Part shown: piece by piece, positions 24,733-30,782 of the stretch
Layout of the letters: the number at the start of each line of letters is the position of its first letter
How positions within the stretch are numbered: the first letter of the stretch is position 1
DNA from: an uncultured Oscillospiraceae bacterium
GTDB taxonomy: Bacteria > Bacillota > Clostridia > Oscillospirales > Oscillospiraceae
Direction of reading: 5' to 3'
DNA: 30,782 bases
Assembly: GCA_905205085.1 (NCBI GenBank)
Contig: CAJLCG010000019.1
Location: forward strand, 1 to 30,782
Program-made: the position numbers and the translations under genes
The notes under the pieces: generated by a model
Seen by the model: only the letters and a program-made list of their open reading frames with translations
What the model was told of the DNA's origin: nothing
The model's database searches: none

Positions 24733-24750
24733 TTAAGATGGTATTAATTG
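24730..24750. repeat. AT-rich inverted repeat over the -35 of the stalk-domain gene
   Basis: Perfect 7-bp arms CAATTAA/TTAATTG around a 7-base centre GATGGTA, extendable with one slipped base (ATCAA/TTGAT). It could be an operator, or a weak hairpin that ends blaR1 transcripts, which otherwise lack a terminator. Confidence 0.45.
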
Positions 24751-24799
24751 TTTGATATAACCATTCTTTTTCTGCTGCACTCACACGCATAAATTCTTC

Positions 24800-27361
24800 T
24801 CACTGTACATCAAACCAGCGATGGAACCGGATGGTGTAATCCTCTTCCAGAATGAGACGGAAGGACCAGGTTTCTCCCGCTTCCACGCCGCTGGCCGCGT
24901 CATTGTCCGAAAGGGTGAAGTCGATTCCATCGACGCCTACGTCCTCCACATGGCCGGTGATGGTAAAGGTGCTCCAGCTCCAGGCAACACCCATCCCGTC
25001 TATCTTCTCCCCACAGGGCACATCGTCCCGGAAGTAGAGCGCTCCCTCATAGAACAGGAAGGGGGCGTCGGGTCCGGAGAGCATTTCATCCACCATACGC
25101 TGGGCCAAGGCGTCGGAGAAGTAGAACTGGAAGGCTCCCAGCAGCTCGTTCCGGTTCTGGGGATATCCTCCGCCCTGTACCTGCTTCCACTGTTCGGGCA
25201 GGGTCTGGGCCTGATAGCCCGCCTGGGCCAGCTCCTCCCGGGTAAAGGCGCACTCCCCAGTGCCGCCAATATAGCCCTGGTACAGCCGCATCCATTCTTC
25301 CGCCCCGGCATAGGCCACCTGGGCCGCCGCCTGCCACTTCTCTTCTTCCGACAGACCGGGCAGCTCATACCAAAACAGGGGGTGATCCGGGGCAATATCA
25401 GATAAGGTTACGCCCTCAATGCTGCCGTTGCGGACGATCAAATAGGCCGTCATGGAATAGTCCCGCAGCCAGCCCTCCTCGTCCAGCTCCATGCCCCCGG
25501 CTACCACCACGTTTTCCGGGTGGTCCACCAAAAAGCGGTACTCGATCTCATATACCGCGTATCCCAGCACCATTCTCTGGAACAATAGGGACTGGACGCG
25601 GCCGTCCAGGTAGTTGTAGCCCTGAGCCCACTCCGGCGGTCCCTGCTCCACCTGCTCCTCCAGCCAGACCTGGACCAAATCATGGATGCTGTCCAGCTGG
25701 AAGCTGTCCAGCAGCTCATCTACCTGCTCATACAGGGCGTTGTACCGCTCCATCTCCCCGGAAATGCTTTCGTCATACTGCACATCGGTAGGTCCGACGG
25801 CAAACAGGACTCCCTGTGCCGATTGGCCCAGGAAGCGCTCTCCGCGGGGACCATCGGCGATCTCCTGCCAATTGACCGGGTCGGTTAAGTAAATTCCTAC
25901 CAGCCAGCCCGCTCCATCCCCGTCTCCCGCGTTCTTCATGTAGAATTCCACGCCGCCGTCCACTTCCCGGATATCCACGCCCTCTGCCCAGCCTTCGGGC
26001 AGGGTAAGGGTAAAGCCATAGTCGTAGTTATGGTAATACGGGTAGGCCTTGGAGTACTCCCTCACATGGGGCAGCAGGTCTACGGTGTACGACTGGCCCT
26101 CCAGCTCAATATCCATGAACAGCTGTGTGACCTCACCAACAGATTCTCCGTCCAGGTCAAAGGAGTAGGTCTCCCCCGGGGTCCAGTTCGTCTCGTCCAG
26201 GTAGTGCAGACTTATGCCGCCCAGCTCGTCGGTCTCGGCCCGTCCGGCGATATGCAGGTTCCAGTCCCGCTCCCCCTCCGGCAGAGTGAAGGAGACGGTC
26301 TGCCCGTCATAGGTGATGGTGTTTTCCAGCTCCTCCACCGCCTGGTCCGGCCCGCTGTTCTGGGTCTGCTCACAGGCCACCAGGCCGCCCACCAGCACGG
26401 CGCAGGCCAGGGCCAGACACACCAGCGCGCGGCCCCGCTTTTTGGCCACAAACAGGTTGGTAAGCCGGGCTTTCAGTTCCTCCTTGCTGCTGCCAAAGCG
26501 GCTGGACAGGACGGGCCCTGCCCCTTCCGCCGCGCACTCCAGCAGCAGCTGGCCGTACCGATGGCGGAAGGCGGAGTTCTGTTTGCCCGCCACGTCCTCG
26601 TCACAGCATAGCTCCAGATTCCGGCCCGCCACCCGGCTCATCCACCACACCAGGGGATTGAACCAGTGCAGCCAGCAGGCCGCCATCATCAGGCCCTTGT
26701 ACTCCAGATCCCGGCGACGGAGATGGTTGAGCTCATGGAGGACCACCAGGGAGTCGCACTCCTCCTGGGGAAGCAGCAGCACCGGACGCAGCACGCCCAG
26801 CACCATGGCAGAATGCACCCGGTCGCTGTGCCGCACCTGGAAGGCCCGCTTTAGCCCCAGCCGCAAGGCCAGCTGCTCCACCTGCCTCCGGGTCTCCGGC
26901 GACACCGGCCGCGCCCAGCGCAGCAGAGCCCGCCGGGTGACCAGATAGCTGCTGACTTGAATGAGGGCAATGGCAAACACCCCCGTCAGCCACAGGGTGC
27001 CCAGCACCACCGCCACCGGCACGCTGGTCTGGGCGGGAAGGGCGGGCTCCTCCTCCGTCTGGGGGAGGGAAGGCTCCACATTGGGTTCTATGGGCGAGAG
27101 CTGATGATCGTCCGGCAGCTCCGCCGATGGGCGGTTCATGGGGAGGGTCACCTCATACTCCGGGACCTGCACTGTCACCGCAGGCTTGGGCAGGGTGATC
27201 TCCACGGGCACGATCAGCCGCAGGGCAAACAGCAGCCACAGAAGGTACAGGCTCTTGGCCTTCACCCGGCTTTGCAGCCACCGGGAGGCCAGCAGCAGGG
27301 GCAGCAGCACCGCCGACACGGTGGCCGACAGCCAGACCACGCGCAAAAACAGGGTCTCCAT
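24800..27361 (-). CDS. blaR1: BlaR1/MecR1-type M56 metallopeptidase with very large outer domain
   Basis: Signal-transducing membrane zinc protease of the BlaR1/MecR1 (M56) group, partner of the adjacent BlaI repressor. Helices lie near 5-27, 36-54, 113-137 and 312-330. The cytoplasmic metalloprotease loop has HELNH (His209, Glu210, His213) with the downstream zinc ligand in NLELCCDED (about Glu250). After helix 4 comes an outer region of about 520 residues instead of the roughly 250-residue penicillin-binding domain of true BlaR1, with no visible SxxK plus KTG beta-lactam motifs that I could place. So the inducer may not be a beta-lactam. The ATG directly follows the blaI TAA, giving tight coupling. 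Length (853) is well above the 585-600 typical of classical BlaR1. Confidence 0.88.
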   Translation of the reverse strand: METLFLRVVWLSATVSAVLLPLLLASRWLQSRVKAKSLYLLWLLFALRLIVPVEITLPKPAVTVQVPEYEVTLPMNRPSAELPDDHQLSPIEPNVEPSLPQTEEEPALPAQTSVPVAVVLGTLWLTGVFAIALIQVSSYLVTRRALLRWARPVSPETRRQVEQLALRLGLKRAFQVRHSDRVHSAMVLGVLRPVLLLPQEECDSLVVLHELNHLRRRDLEYKGLMMAACWLHWFNPLVWWMSRVAGRNLELCCDEDVAGKQNSAFRHRYGQLLLECAAEGAGPVLSSRFGSSKEELKARLTNLFVAKKRGRALVCLALACAVLVGGLVACEQTQNSGPDQAVEELENTITYDGQTVSFTLPEGERDWNLHIAGRAETDELGGISLHYLDETNWTPGETYSFDLDGESVGEVTQLFMDIELEGQSYTVDLLPHVREYSKAYPYYHNYDYGFTLTLPEGWAEGVDIREVDGGVEFYMKNAGDGDGAGWLVGIYLTDPVNWQEIADGPRGERFLGQSAQGVLFAVGPTDVQYDESISGEMERYNALYEQVDELLDSFQLDSIHDLVQVWLEEQVEQGPPEWAQGYNYLDGRVQSLLFQRMVLGYAVYEIEYRFLVDHPENVVVAGGMELDEEGWLRDYSMTAYLIVRNGSIEGVTLSDIAPDHPLFWYELPGLSEEEKWQAAAQVAYAGAEEWMRLYQGYIGGTGECAFTREELAQAGYQAQTLPEQWKQVQGGGYPQNRNELLGAFQFYFSDALAQRMVDEMLSGPDAPFLFYEGALYFRDDVPCGEKIDGMGVAWSWSTFTITGHVEDVGVDGIDFTLSDNDAASGVEAGETWSFRLILEEDYTIRFHRWFDVQ

Positions 27362-27742
27362 TTACATGCCCCCCTTTTCCTCCAGCTCATCCAGATAGGC
27401 CCGCAGCTCCTCCACCTCGCTCTGGTCCAGAGCCCCTCCGTCGTGGAGGGCGGCGGCAAAGCGCTTGAGAGACCCCTCGTACAGCTTGCCCAGGATGGTG
27501 CGTCCCTCCTGGCGGCGGTAGGCCTCCCGCCCCACCAGGGGGGTGTAGTGGTTGGTCTTGCCCTCCTTGCGGCAGGCCAGATAGCCCTTCTCCTCCAGCC
27601 GCTTGAGGTAGCTGTGCAGGGCGCTGGCGGTGAGCGGCCGCTCCAGCCGCTCCAGGATGGCGGGGGCAGTGGCCTCTTTCAGGTCCCACACCACCAGCAT
27701 AATGTCCAGCTCCGACTCGGGCAGACGGGGATAGTCCTTCAT
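27362..27742 (-). CDS. blaI: BlaI/MecI/CopY family transcriptional repressor
   Basis: Winged-helix repressor of 126 residues, the standard size. The N terminus LPESELDIMLVVWDLKEATA and the recognition-helix region LTASALHSYLKRLEEKGYL (37-55) are typical of the family, and the C-terminal half (about 75-126) provides dimerisation and, in the family, the site cut on induction. AAGGAGG lies seven bases before the ATG. Two dyads on its own promoter indicate autoregulation of the blaI-blaR1 operon. No beta-lactamase, PBP2a or copper-export gene is adjacent, so the regulon must lie elsewhere or be limited to this operon. Confidence 0.92.
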   Translation of the reverse strand: MKDYPRLPESELDIMLVVWDLKEATAPAILERLERPLTASALHSYLKRLEEKGYLACRKEGKTNHYTPLVGREAYRRQEGRTILGKLYEGSLKRFAAALHDGGALDQSEVEELRAYLDELEEKGGM

Positions 27743-27765
27743 AGAACGCTCCTCCTTTCAATTTT

Positions 27766-27775
27766 TGCATTTGCA
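27766..27775. promoter_or_regulatory. BlaI/CopY-type operator, distal copy
   Basis: TGCA-TT-TGCA is a dyad two symmetric bases away from the TACANNTGTA consensus of CopY/BlaI repressors. It lies just downstream of the expected transcription start of blaI. Confidence 0.5.
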
Positions 27776-27789
27776 GATTTTCTATTTAT

Positions 27790-27818
27790 ATTCTACATTT
27801 GCAGAAATTGATTGTCAA
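27790..27818 (-). promoter_or_regulatory. Promoter of blaI-blaR1
   Basis: On the minus strand a perfect TTGACA (27813-27818), 17 bases and TAGAAT (27790-27795). The start codon of blaI is 48 bases beyond the -10. Confidence 0.85.
27794..27803. promoter_or_regulatory. BlaI/CopY-type operator overlapping the -10
   Basis: TACA-TT-TGCA differs at one position from TACANNTGTA. It overlaps the -10 box, and together with the copy 28 bases away shares the direct repeat CATTTGCAGA (27768-27777 and 27796-27805). Confidence 0.6.
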
Positions 27819-27833
27819 GGGGTTTTCCACATT

Positions 27834-28868
27834 CTATTGCCAAAGGTGCAAAAAGAGCCGGGCCATGCTCCACCCCAGGGCTACGCAGCCTGGGAAGGTC
27901 AAGCCCCAGGCCAGGGCAATGGTCCCCGCTACCCTCCAGTCCGCCCCCTTTCCTCCGGCGGAGCCCACCCCCAGCAGGGCGGCGGTGCGGGTGTGGGTGG
28001 TGGAGACGGGCAGGCCCAGCACGGTGGCCGCCAGCAGGCAGCCCACCCCCGCCACGTCGCAGGCAAAGCCCTCCCGGGGGCTGAGAGTTACCATCTCCCT
28101 TCCCACCGTGTCGATGATCCGCCGTCCCCCCATCCCGGTGCCCAGAGCCATCCCTCCGGCGCAGAACACCAGCAGCCACAGGGGCACCACAAAGGTCTGC
28201 TCGTCCTGCCGCCCCTGGACCAGAGCAACCCCCAATAGAAACACCCCCAGAAATTTCTGCCCGTCCTGGGCCCCGTGGAAGAAGGCAGTGGCTGCCGCGC
28301 CCGGGAGCTGGAGGCCGCGAAAAAGCCGCTCCGACCCACGCCATCCCCGGGCCGCCCGTCCGGCCATCTGTCCACACCAGAACCCGGCGGCGGTGGACAA
28401 CAGCAGCCCTAAGAGCACCTTGCCCCAGCTCTCCCAGTGGACACAGGACAGATCTCCCTCCAGGGCCACCGCCGCCCCGGTGATCCCCGCCACCAGGGCG
28501 TGGCTCTCGCTGGTGGGGATGCCCCACCGCCAGCACACCACCGCCCAGATCACCACCCCCGCCATCCCAGCGCTCAGGGCGATGGAGGCCGCCCGGGCTC
28601 CGCCGGAGAAGGAGGCAATGGAGTAGACCGTCTCGGCCACCGAGGCGTTCACCGCCGTCACGCAGCACACCCCGGCAAAGTTGCACACCGCCGCCAGGAG
28701 CACCGCCCGGCGGAAGGACAGGGCCCCGGTGACCACCGCCCCGGCGATGGCGTTGGGGGCGTCGGTCCAGCCGTTGACCAGCAGCACCCCCAGGGTGAGC
28801 AGGGCAAAGAGAGCCAGGGCGGGATTTTCCCCCAGCTGCTGGCAGAAGGCAAAAAAAGAGTGGGACAT
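27834..28868 (-). CDS. pit: Pit-type inorganic phosphate permease
   Basis: Low-affinity phosphate (or sulfate) permease of the PiT family, 344 residues, with about ten hydrophobic helices. The duplicated PiT signature is visible as NGWTDAPNAIAGAVVTGA (32-49; usual form GxNDxxNA, here T in place of N before the Asp) and as LGLPVSTTHTRTAALLGVG in the second half, along with GIPTSESHALVAGITG. The start is the ATG at 28868, with GGAGGTG just ahead; the longer frame to 28889 begins before that site. It follows dinB by 30 bases on the same strand. No PhoU-like partner is present. The start codon lies within a 10-bp inverted repeat (see the adjacent hairpin). Confidence 0.88.
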   Translation of the reverse strand: MSHSFFAFCQQLGENPALALFALLTLGVLLVNGWTDAPNAIAGAVVTGALSFRRAVLLAAVCNFAGVCCVTAVNASVAETVYSIASFSGGARAASIALSAGMAGVVIWAVVCWRWGIPTSESHALVAGITGAAVALEGDLSCVHWESWGKVLLGLLLSTAAGFWCGQMAGRAARGWRGSERLFRGLQLPGAAATAFFHGAQDGQKFLGVFLLGVALVQGRQDEQTFVVPLWLLVFCAGGMALGTGMGGRRIIDTVGREMVTLSPREGFACDVAGVGCLLAATVLGLPVSTTHTRTAALLGVGSAGGKGADWRVAGTIALAWGLTFPGCVALGWSMARLFLHLWQ

Positions 28869-28889
28869 GAACTCACCTCCATGTCCCAC
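28860..28889 (-). promoter_or_regulatory. Hairpin enclosing the ribosome site and start codon of pit
   Basis: Perfect 10-bp arms GTGGGACATG (28860-28869) and CATGTCCCAC (28880-28889) around a 10-base loop. On the message the loop carries the GAGGTGAGTT ribosome site and the pit AUG is inside the stem, so translation could be restrained unless the hairpin is opened, for instance by ribosomes finishing dinB. Confidence 0.55.
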
Positions 28890-28898
28890 GGTATGTCC

Positions 28899-30143
28899 CT
28901 ATTTGGGATGATATGCGCCCCCCGGCGGCGGGGCGTGCCGCTCCCGGTCCATCCCCTTGGGGGTGGACGCCCGGCCAATGGCCCCCTTGCCGTACTTGTC
29001 CCGGATGGCATCCATGGTCCGGTCCAGCTGCTCCAGGCGCTGGCGCTTCTCCTCCTCCGCCCCGGCAAACAGGTCCTGCTGGGCCATCGCCTCGTCCTCG
29101 GCCACCAGGTAGATGGCGGTGACAGTGAGGGCCCGCACGGGTAGGCTCATATTCCACAGCTGGTCGGCCAGGTCCATGGCCTCCCGGGCCAGCTCCCGGC
29201 TGAGATTGGTGGGCCGGTCCAGCTGCTTCTGGCGGCTCACATCCCGGAAGTCCGGGTCCCGGACGGTGAGGGCCACCCCGCCGCACTTCATGCCGTGGCG
29301 GCGCAGGCGGGCGGCCACCTGGTCGGAGAGCATGGTAATACCCGAGGCGATCTCCTCCCGGCCCTGGAGGTTTTTGGGGAAGGTCAGTCCATTGCCCACC
29401 GACTTGGGGGGCGCGTGCTCCCCCGCCGGGGCCACCGGGGCGCGGTCCAGGCCGTTGGCGTAGTCGTGGAGCTGGGCCCCCGGCCGCCCCAACAGCTGAT
29501 AGAGGGCCTCCCGGTCAAACCGGGCCAGCTCCCCGATGGTGCGCACCCCGAACTTCTCCAAGGTGCGCCCCGCCGCCCGGCCCACAAACAGCAGGTCGGT
29601 CACCGGCAGGGGCCAGACGATGTCCCGAAAGTTTTCCGGGGTGATGCAGGTGGTGGCGTCAGGCTTTTTGTAGTCGCTGCCCAGCTTGGCAAACACCTTG
29701 TTGAAGGATACCCCCACCGAGATGGTGAGCCCCAGCTCCCCCCGCATTCGCTCCCGCAAGCGGTCGGCCAAAGCTACCGGGTCGCCACCAAAGAGGTGGA
29801 GGGTGCCGGTGACATCCAGCCAGCTCTCGTCAATGCCGAAGGGCTCCACCAGATCGGTGTACTCCTGGTAGAGCTCATTGACCCGCCGGGAGTATTCCCG
29901 GTACCGGTCGTGGTGGGCGGGCAGCAGCACCAGGTCGGGGCACTTTTTCCGGGCCTGCCAGATGGTCTCGGCGGTTTTTACCCCGAACCGCTTGGCAGGC
30001 TCGTTTTTGGCCAGGATGATGCCGTGGCGGCTCTCTGGGTCGCCGCACACCGCCACCGGCAGGTGGCGCAGCTCCGGGTGGCTCAGCAGCTCCACCGAGG
30101 CATAAAAGCTATTCAGATCACAGTGGAAGATCACCCGGTCCAC
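28899..30143 (-). CDS. dinB: DNA polymerase IV (Y-family translesion polymerase)
   Basis: Y-family polymerase for error-prone bypass of damaged DNA, 414 residues. Catalytic acids are Asp9 (FHCDLNSFYASVE) and Asp105-Glu106 (GIDESWLDVTG), and the thumb/helix-hairpin-helix stretch is near PVTDLLFVGRAAGRTLEKFG. The little-finger domain follows to about 345. The sliding-clamp motif QQDLF is at 355-359, but another 55 residues follow it, whereas in many DinB proteins the motif is near the very end. The start is a GTG with AAAGGGGGTGG upstream. It is preceded by a consensus promoter overlapped by a LexA-like box, so SOS control is likely. Confidence 0.94.
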   Translation of the reverse strand: MDRVIFHCDLNSFYASVELLSHPELRHLPVAVCGDPESRHGIILAKNEPAKRFGVKTAETIWQARKKCPDLVLLPAHHDRYREYSRRVNELYQEYTDLVEPFGIDESWLDVTGTLHLFGGDPVALADRLRERMRGELGLTISVGVSFNKVFAKLGSDYKKPDATTCITPENFRDIVWPLPVTDLLFVGRAAGRTLEKFGVRTIGELARFDREALYQLLGRPGAQLHDYANGLDRAPVAPAGEHAPPKSVGNGLTFPKNLQGREEIASGITMLSDQVAARLRRHGMKCGGVALTVRDPDFRDVSRQKQLDRPTNLSRELAREAMDLADQLWNMSLPVRALTVTAIYLVAEDEAMAQQDLFAGAEEEKRQRLEQLDRTMDAIRDKYGKGAIGRASTPKGMDRERHAPPPGGAYHPK

Positions 30144-30163
30144 GGTCCCACCCCCTTTTCTTT

Positions 30164-30192
30164 ATCATAGCGCCTCCGCCCACGTATGTCAA
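30164..30192 (-). promoter_or_regulatory. Consensus promoter of dinB
   Basis: On the minus strand a perfect TTGACA (30187-30192), 17 bases and TATGAT (30164-30169). The start codon is 21 bases past the -10. Confidence 0.85.
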
Positions 30193-30203
30193 ACAAACGT
30201 TCT
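30190..30203 (-). promoter_or_regulatory. LexA (SOS) box on the dinB promoter
   Basis: AGAAC-GTTT-GTTTG overlaps the edge of the -35 box. Against the Gram-positive SOS box CGAAC-N4-GTTCG it matches 8 of the 10 fixed positions, and the core GAAC-N4-GTTY is complete. Location and gene make LexA repression likely. Confidence 0.65.
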
Positions 30204-30213
30204 GTTTCCTCCG

Positions 30214-30242
30214 TTGACATTCGCTCCTCTCCCCGATACAAT
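30214..30242 (+). promoter_or_regulatory. Consensus promoter of yjdF, divergent from dinB
   Basis: Perfect TTGACA (30214-30219), 17 bases and TACAAT (30237-30242). Expected transcription start near 30249. The two divergent -35 boxes are 21 bases apart with the LexA box between them. Confidence 0.85.
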
Positions 30243-30249
30243 GGGACCG

Positions 30250-30360
30250 GAGATAAAAACACAGGACGGTTGGTAGTCCGTCCGCGGGCCGCGCTCCCGT
30301 CAGTAGCCTTCCCTCCCGGGTCGTCCCTTCTCCATATTCACATTTTTATGGGAGGAAACT
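30250..30360 (+). promoter_or_regulatory. yjdF-type (azaaromatic) riboswitch leader
   Basis: The 115-base leader of a yjdF gene, between a consensus promoter and the start codon, is where the yjdF riboswitch lies in other Firmicutes. Visible structure: GGACGG-ttggtagt-CCGTCC (30264-30283), then CGGG/CCCG (30285-30288 with 30296-30299). CCTCCC (30312-30317) is perfectly complementary to the GGGAGG ribosome site (30350-30355), so switching of ribosome access is plausible. Class assignment rests mainly on the downstream gene. Confidence 0.7.
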
Positions 30361-30364
30361 GAAT

Positions 30365-30782
30365 ATGGAACGGAACATTAGCCAGCTCACTGTGTTGTTC
30401 CAGCCCCCCTTCTGGGTGGGCATTGCCGAACGCTGGAGCCAGGACGGCTATCAGGCCGCCCGAGTGGTTTTTGGGGCGGAACCCACCGACGCCCAACTGT
30501 ACCAGTGGCTTCAGCGGGAATGGTCCCGGCTGCCCTTTGGCCCTGTCTTGCCGGAGACCGCTCCCCGGCAAGCTGCGGCCAATCCAAAGCGGATGCAGAG
30601 GGAGGCCGCCAAGGCTACCCAGCCAAAGGGGCTGGGTACCAAAGCCCAGGAGGCCCTTGCCCGTCAGCGTGAGGCCGTGGGCTTGGAGCGCCAGGCCCGC
30701 CAGGCGGCTCAGAAACGGCAGACACAGGAGGAGCGCTTCCGGCTCCGTCAGGAAAAAAAGCGCGAAAAACGGCGCGGGCATT
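30365..30782 (+). CDS. yjdF: YjdF family protein (DUF2992), stop codon just outside the window
   Basis: 139 residues are encoded to the window end without a stop. The N-terminal block LTVLFQPPFWVGIAERWSQD, then ARVVFGAEPTDAQLYQW, is the YjdF/DUF2992 pattern (a short beta-rich domain with FWVG and V.FG.EP). The C-terminal half is strongly basic and Gln/Arg/Lys-rich, ending QEKKREKRRGH, like the Lys-rich tail that ends known YjdF proteins, so only a few residues at most are missing. The biochemical role of YjdF is unsettled; its riboswitch senses azaaromatic compounds, suggesting handling of such molecules. GGGAGGA is nine bases before the ATG. A frame on the opposite strand here is a shadow. 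Confidence 0.85.
   Translation, partial: MERNISQLTVLFQPPFWVGIAERWSQDGYQAARVVFGAEPTDAQLYQWLQREWSRLPFGPVLPETAPRQAAANPKRMQREAAKATQPKGLGTKAQEALARQREAVGLERQARQAAQKRQTQEERFRLRQEKKREKRRGH

Noticed and set aside
30338..30781. Minus-strand frame of 147 codons at the right edge
   Set aside because: Opposite yjdF, which has a promoter, leader, ribosome site and family motifs; the minus frame has none.

Overview
The window is a gene-dense, GC-rich chromosomal segment of a strictly bacterial, low-mobility character. Protein families and style (sigma-A type promoters with AAAGGAG ribosome sites, a DivIVA-like protein, an ECF vitamin-transport module, a ClpE-type unfoldase, the DUF5711-CvpA pair, a BlaI/BlaR1 pair, a K+-dependent membrane pyrophosphatase) point to a gut Clostridia member, most likely Oscillospiraceae (Flavonifractor/Lawsonibacter-like). 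That placement is an inference from gene content; no rRNA is present. I see no tRNA, rRNA, CRISPR array, insertion sequence or prophage.

Layout. 1-1.4 kb: 3' two thirds of hppA. 1.4-3.5 kb (minus): a sigma-70-family factor and an overlapping seven-helix membrane protein, probably its anti-sigma/sensor partner. 3.7-4.6 kb (plus): L-lactate dehydrogenase behind an Rrf2/IscR-like dyad. 4.7-5.7 kb (minus): threonine-aldolase family enzyme. 5.8-7.3 kb (minus): two-domain PPK2 enzyme. 7.4-12.3 kb (minus): complete branched-chain amino-acid type ABC operon, order livK-livH-livM-livG-livF. 12.4-13.5 kb (minus): a small Cys-containing membrane protein and a DivIVA-like coiled-coil protein. 13.7-17.5 kb (plus): methyltransferase, ecfA1, a small membrane/coiled-coil protein, ecfA2, ecfT. 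17.5-17.85 kb: a gene-free stretch with several perfect helices, a likely structured non-coding RNA. 17.9-23.0 kb (plus): truA, DUF5711 protein, cvpA, clpE. 23.1-24.7 kb (minus): secreted stalk-domain protein. 24.8-27.7 kb (minus): blaR1-blaI with two operator-like dyads on its promoter. 27.8-30.1 kb (minus): Pit-type phosphate permease and LexA-boxed dinB. 30.2 kb to the end (plus): divergent yjdF (DUF2992) with a leader that fits the yjdF riboswitch; only its stop codon is outside the window.

How the genes work together. The liv operon and the ECF module each form a complete transport machine (the ECF S component is not here, so this is probably a shared energizing module). hppA, the PPK2 enzyme and the Pit permease all handle pyrophosphate, polyphosphate or phosphate, but they are separate transcription units. 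The regulatory architecture is unusually legible: seven promoters of the -35/17 bp/-10 type can be read directly, and five intrinsic terminators are near-perfect hairpins, three of which sit between or across gene ends and can serve both strands. The most interesting parts are the unassigned RNA-like region at 17.5 kb, the divergent dinB/yjdF damage-and-aromatics control region at 30.2 kb, and the BlaI/BlaR1 pair with a very large sensor and no beta-lactamase.
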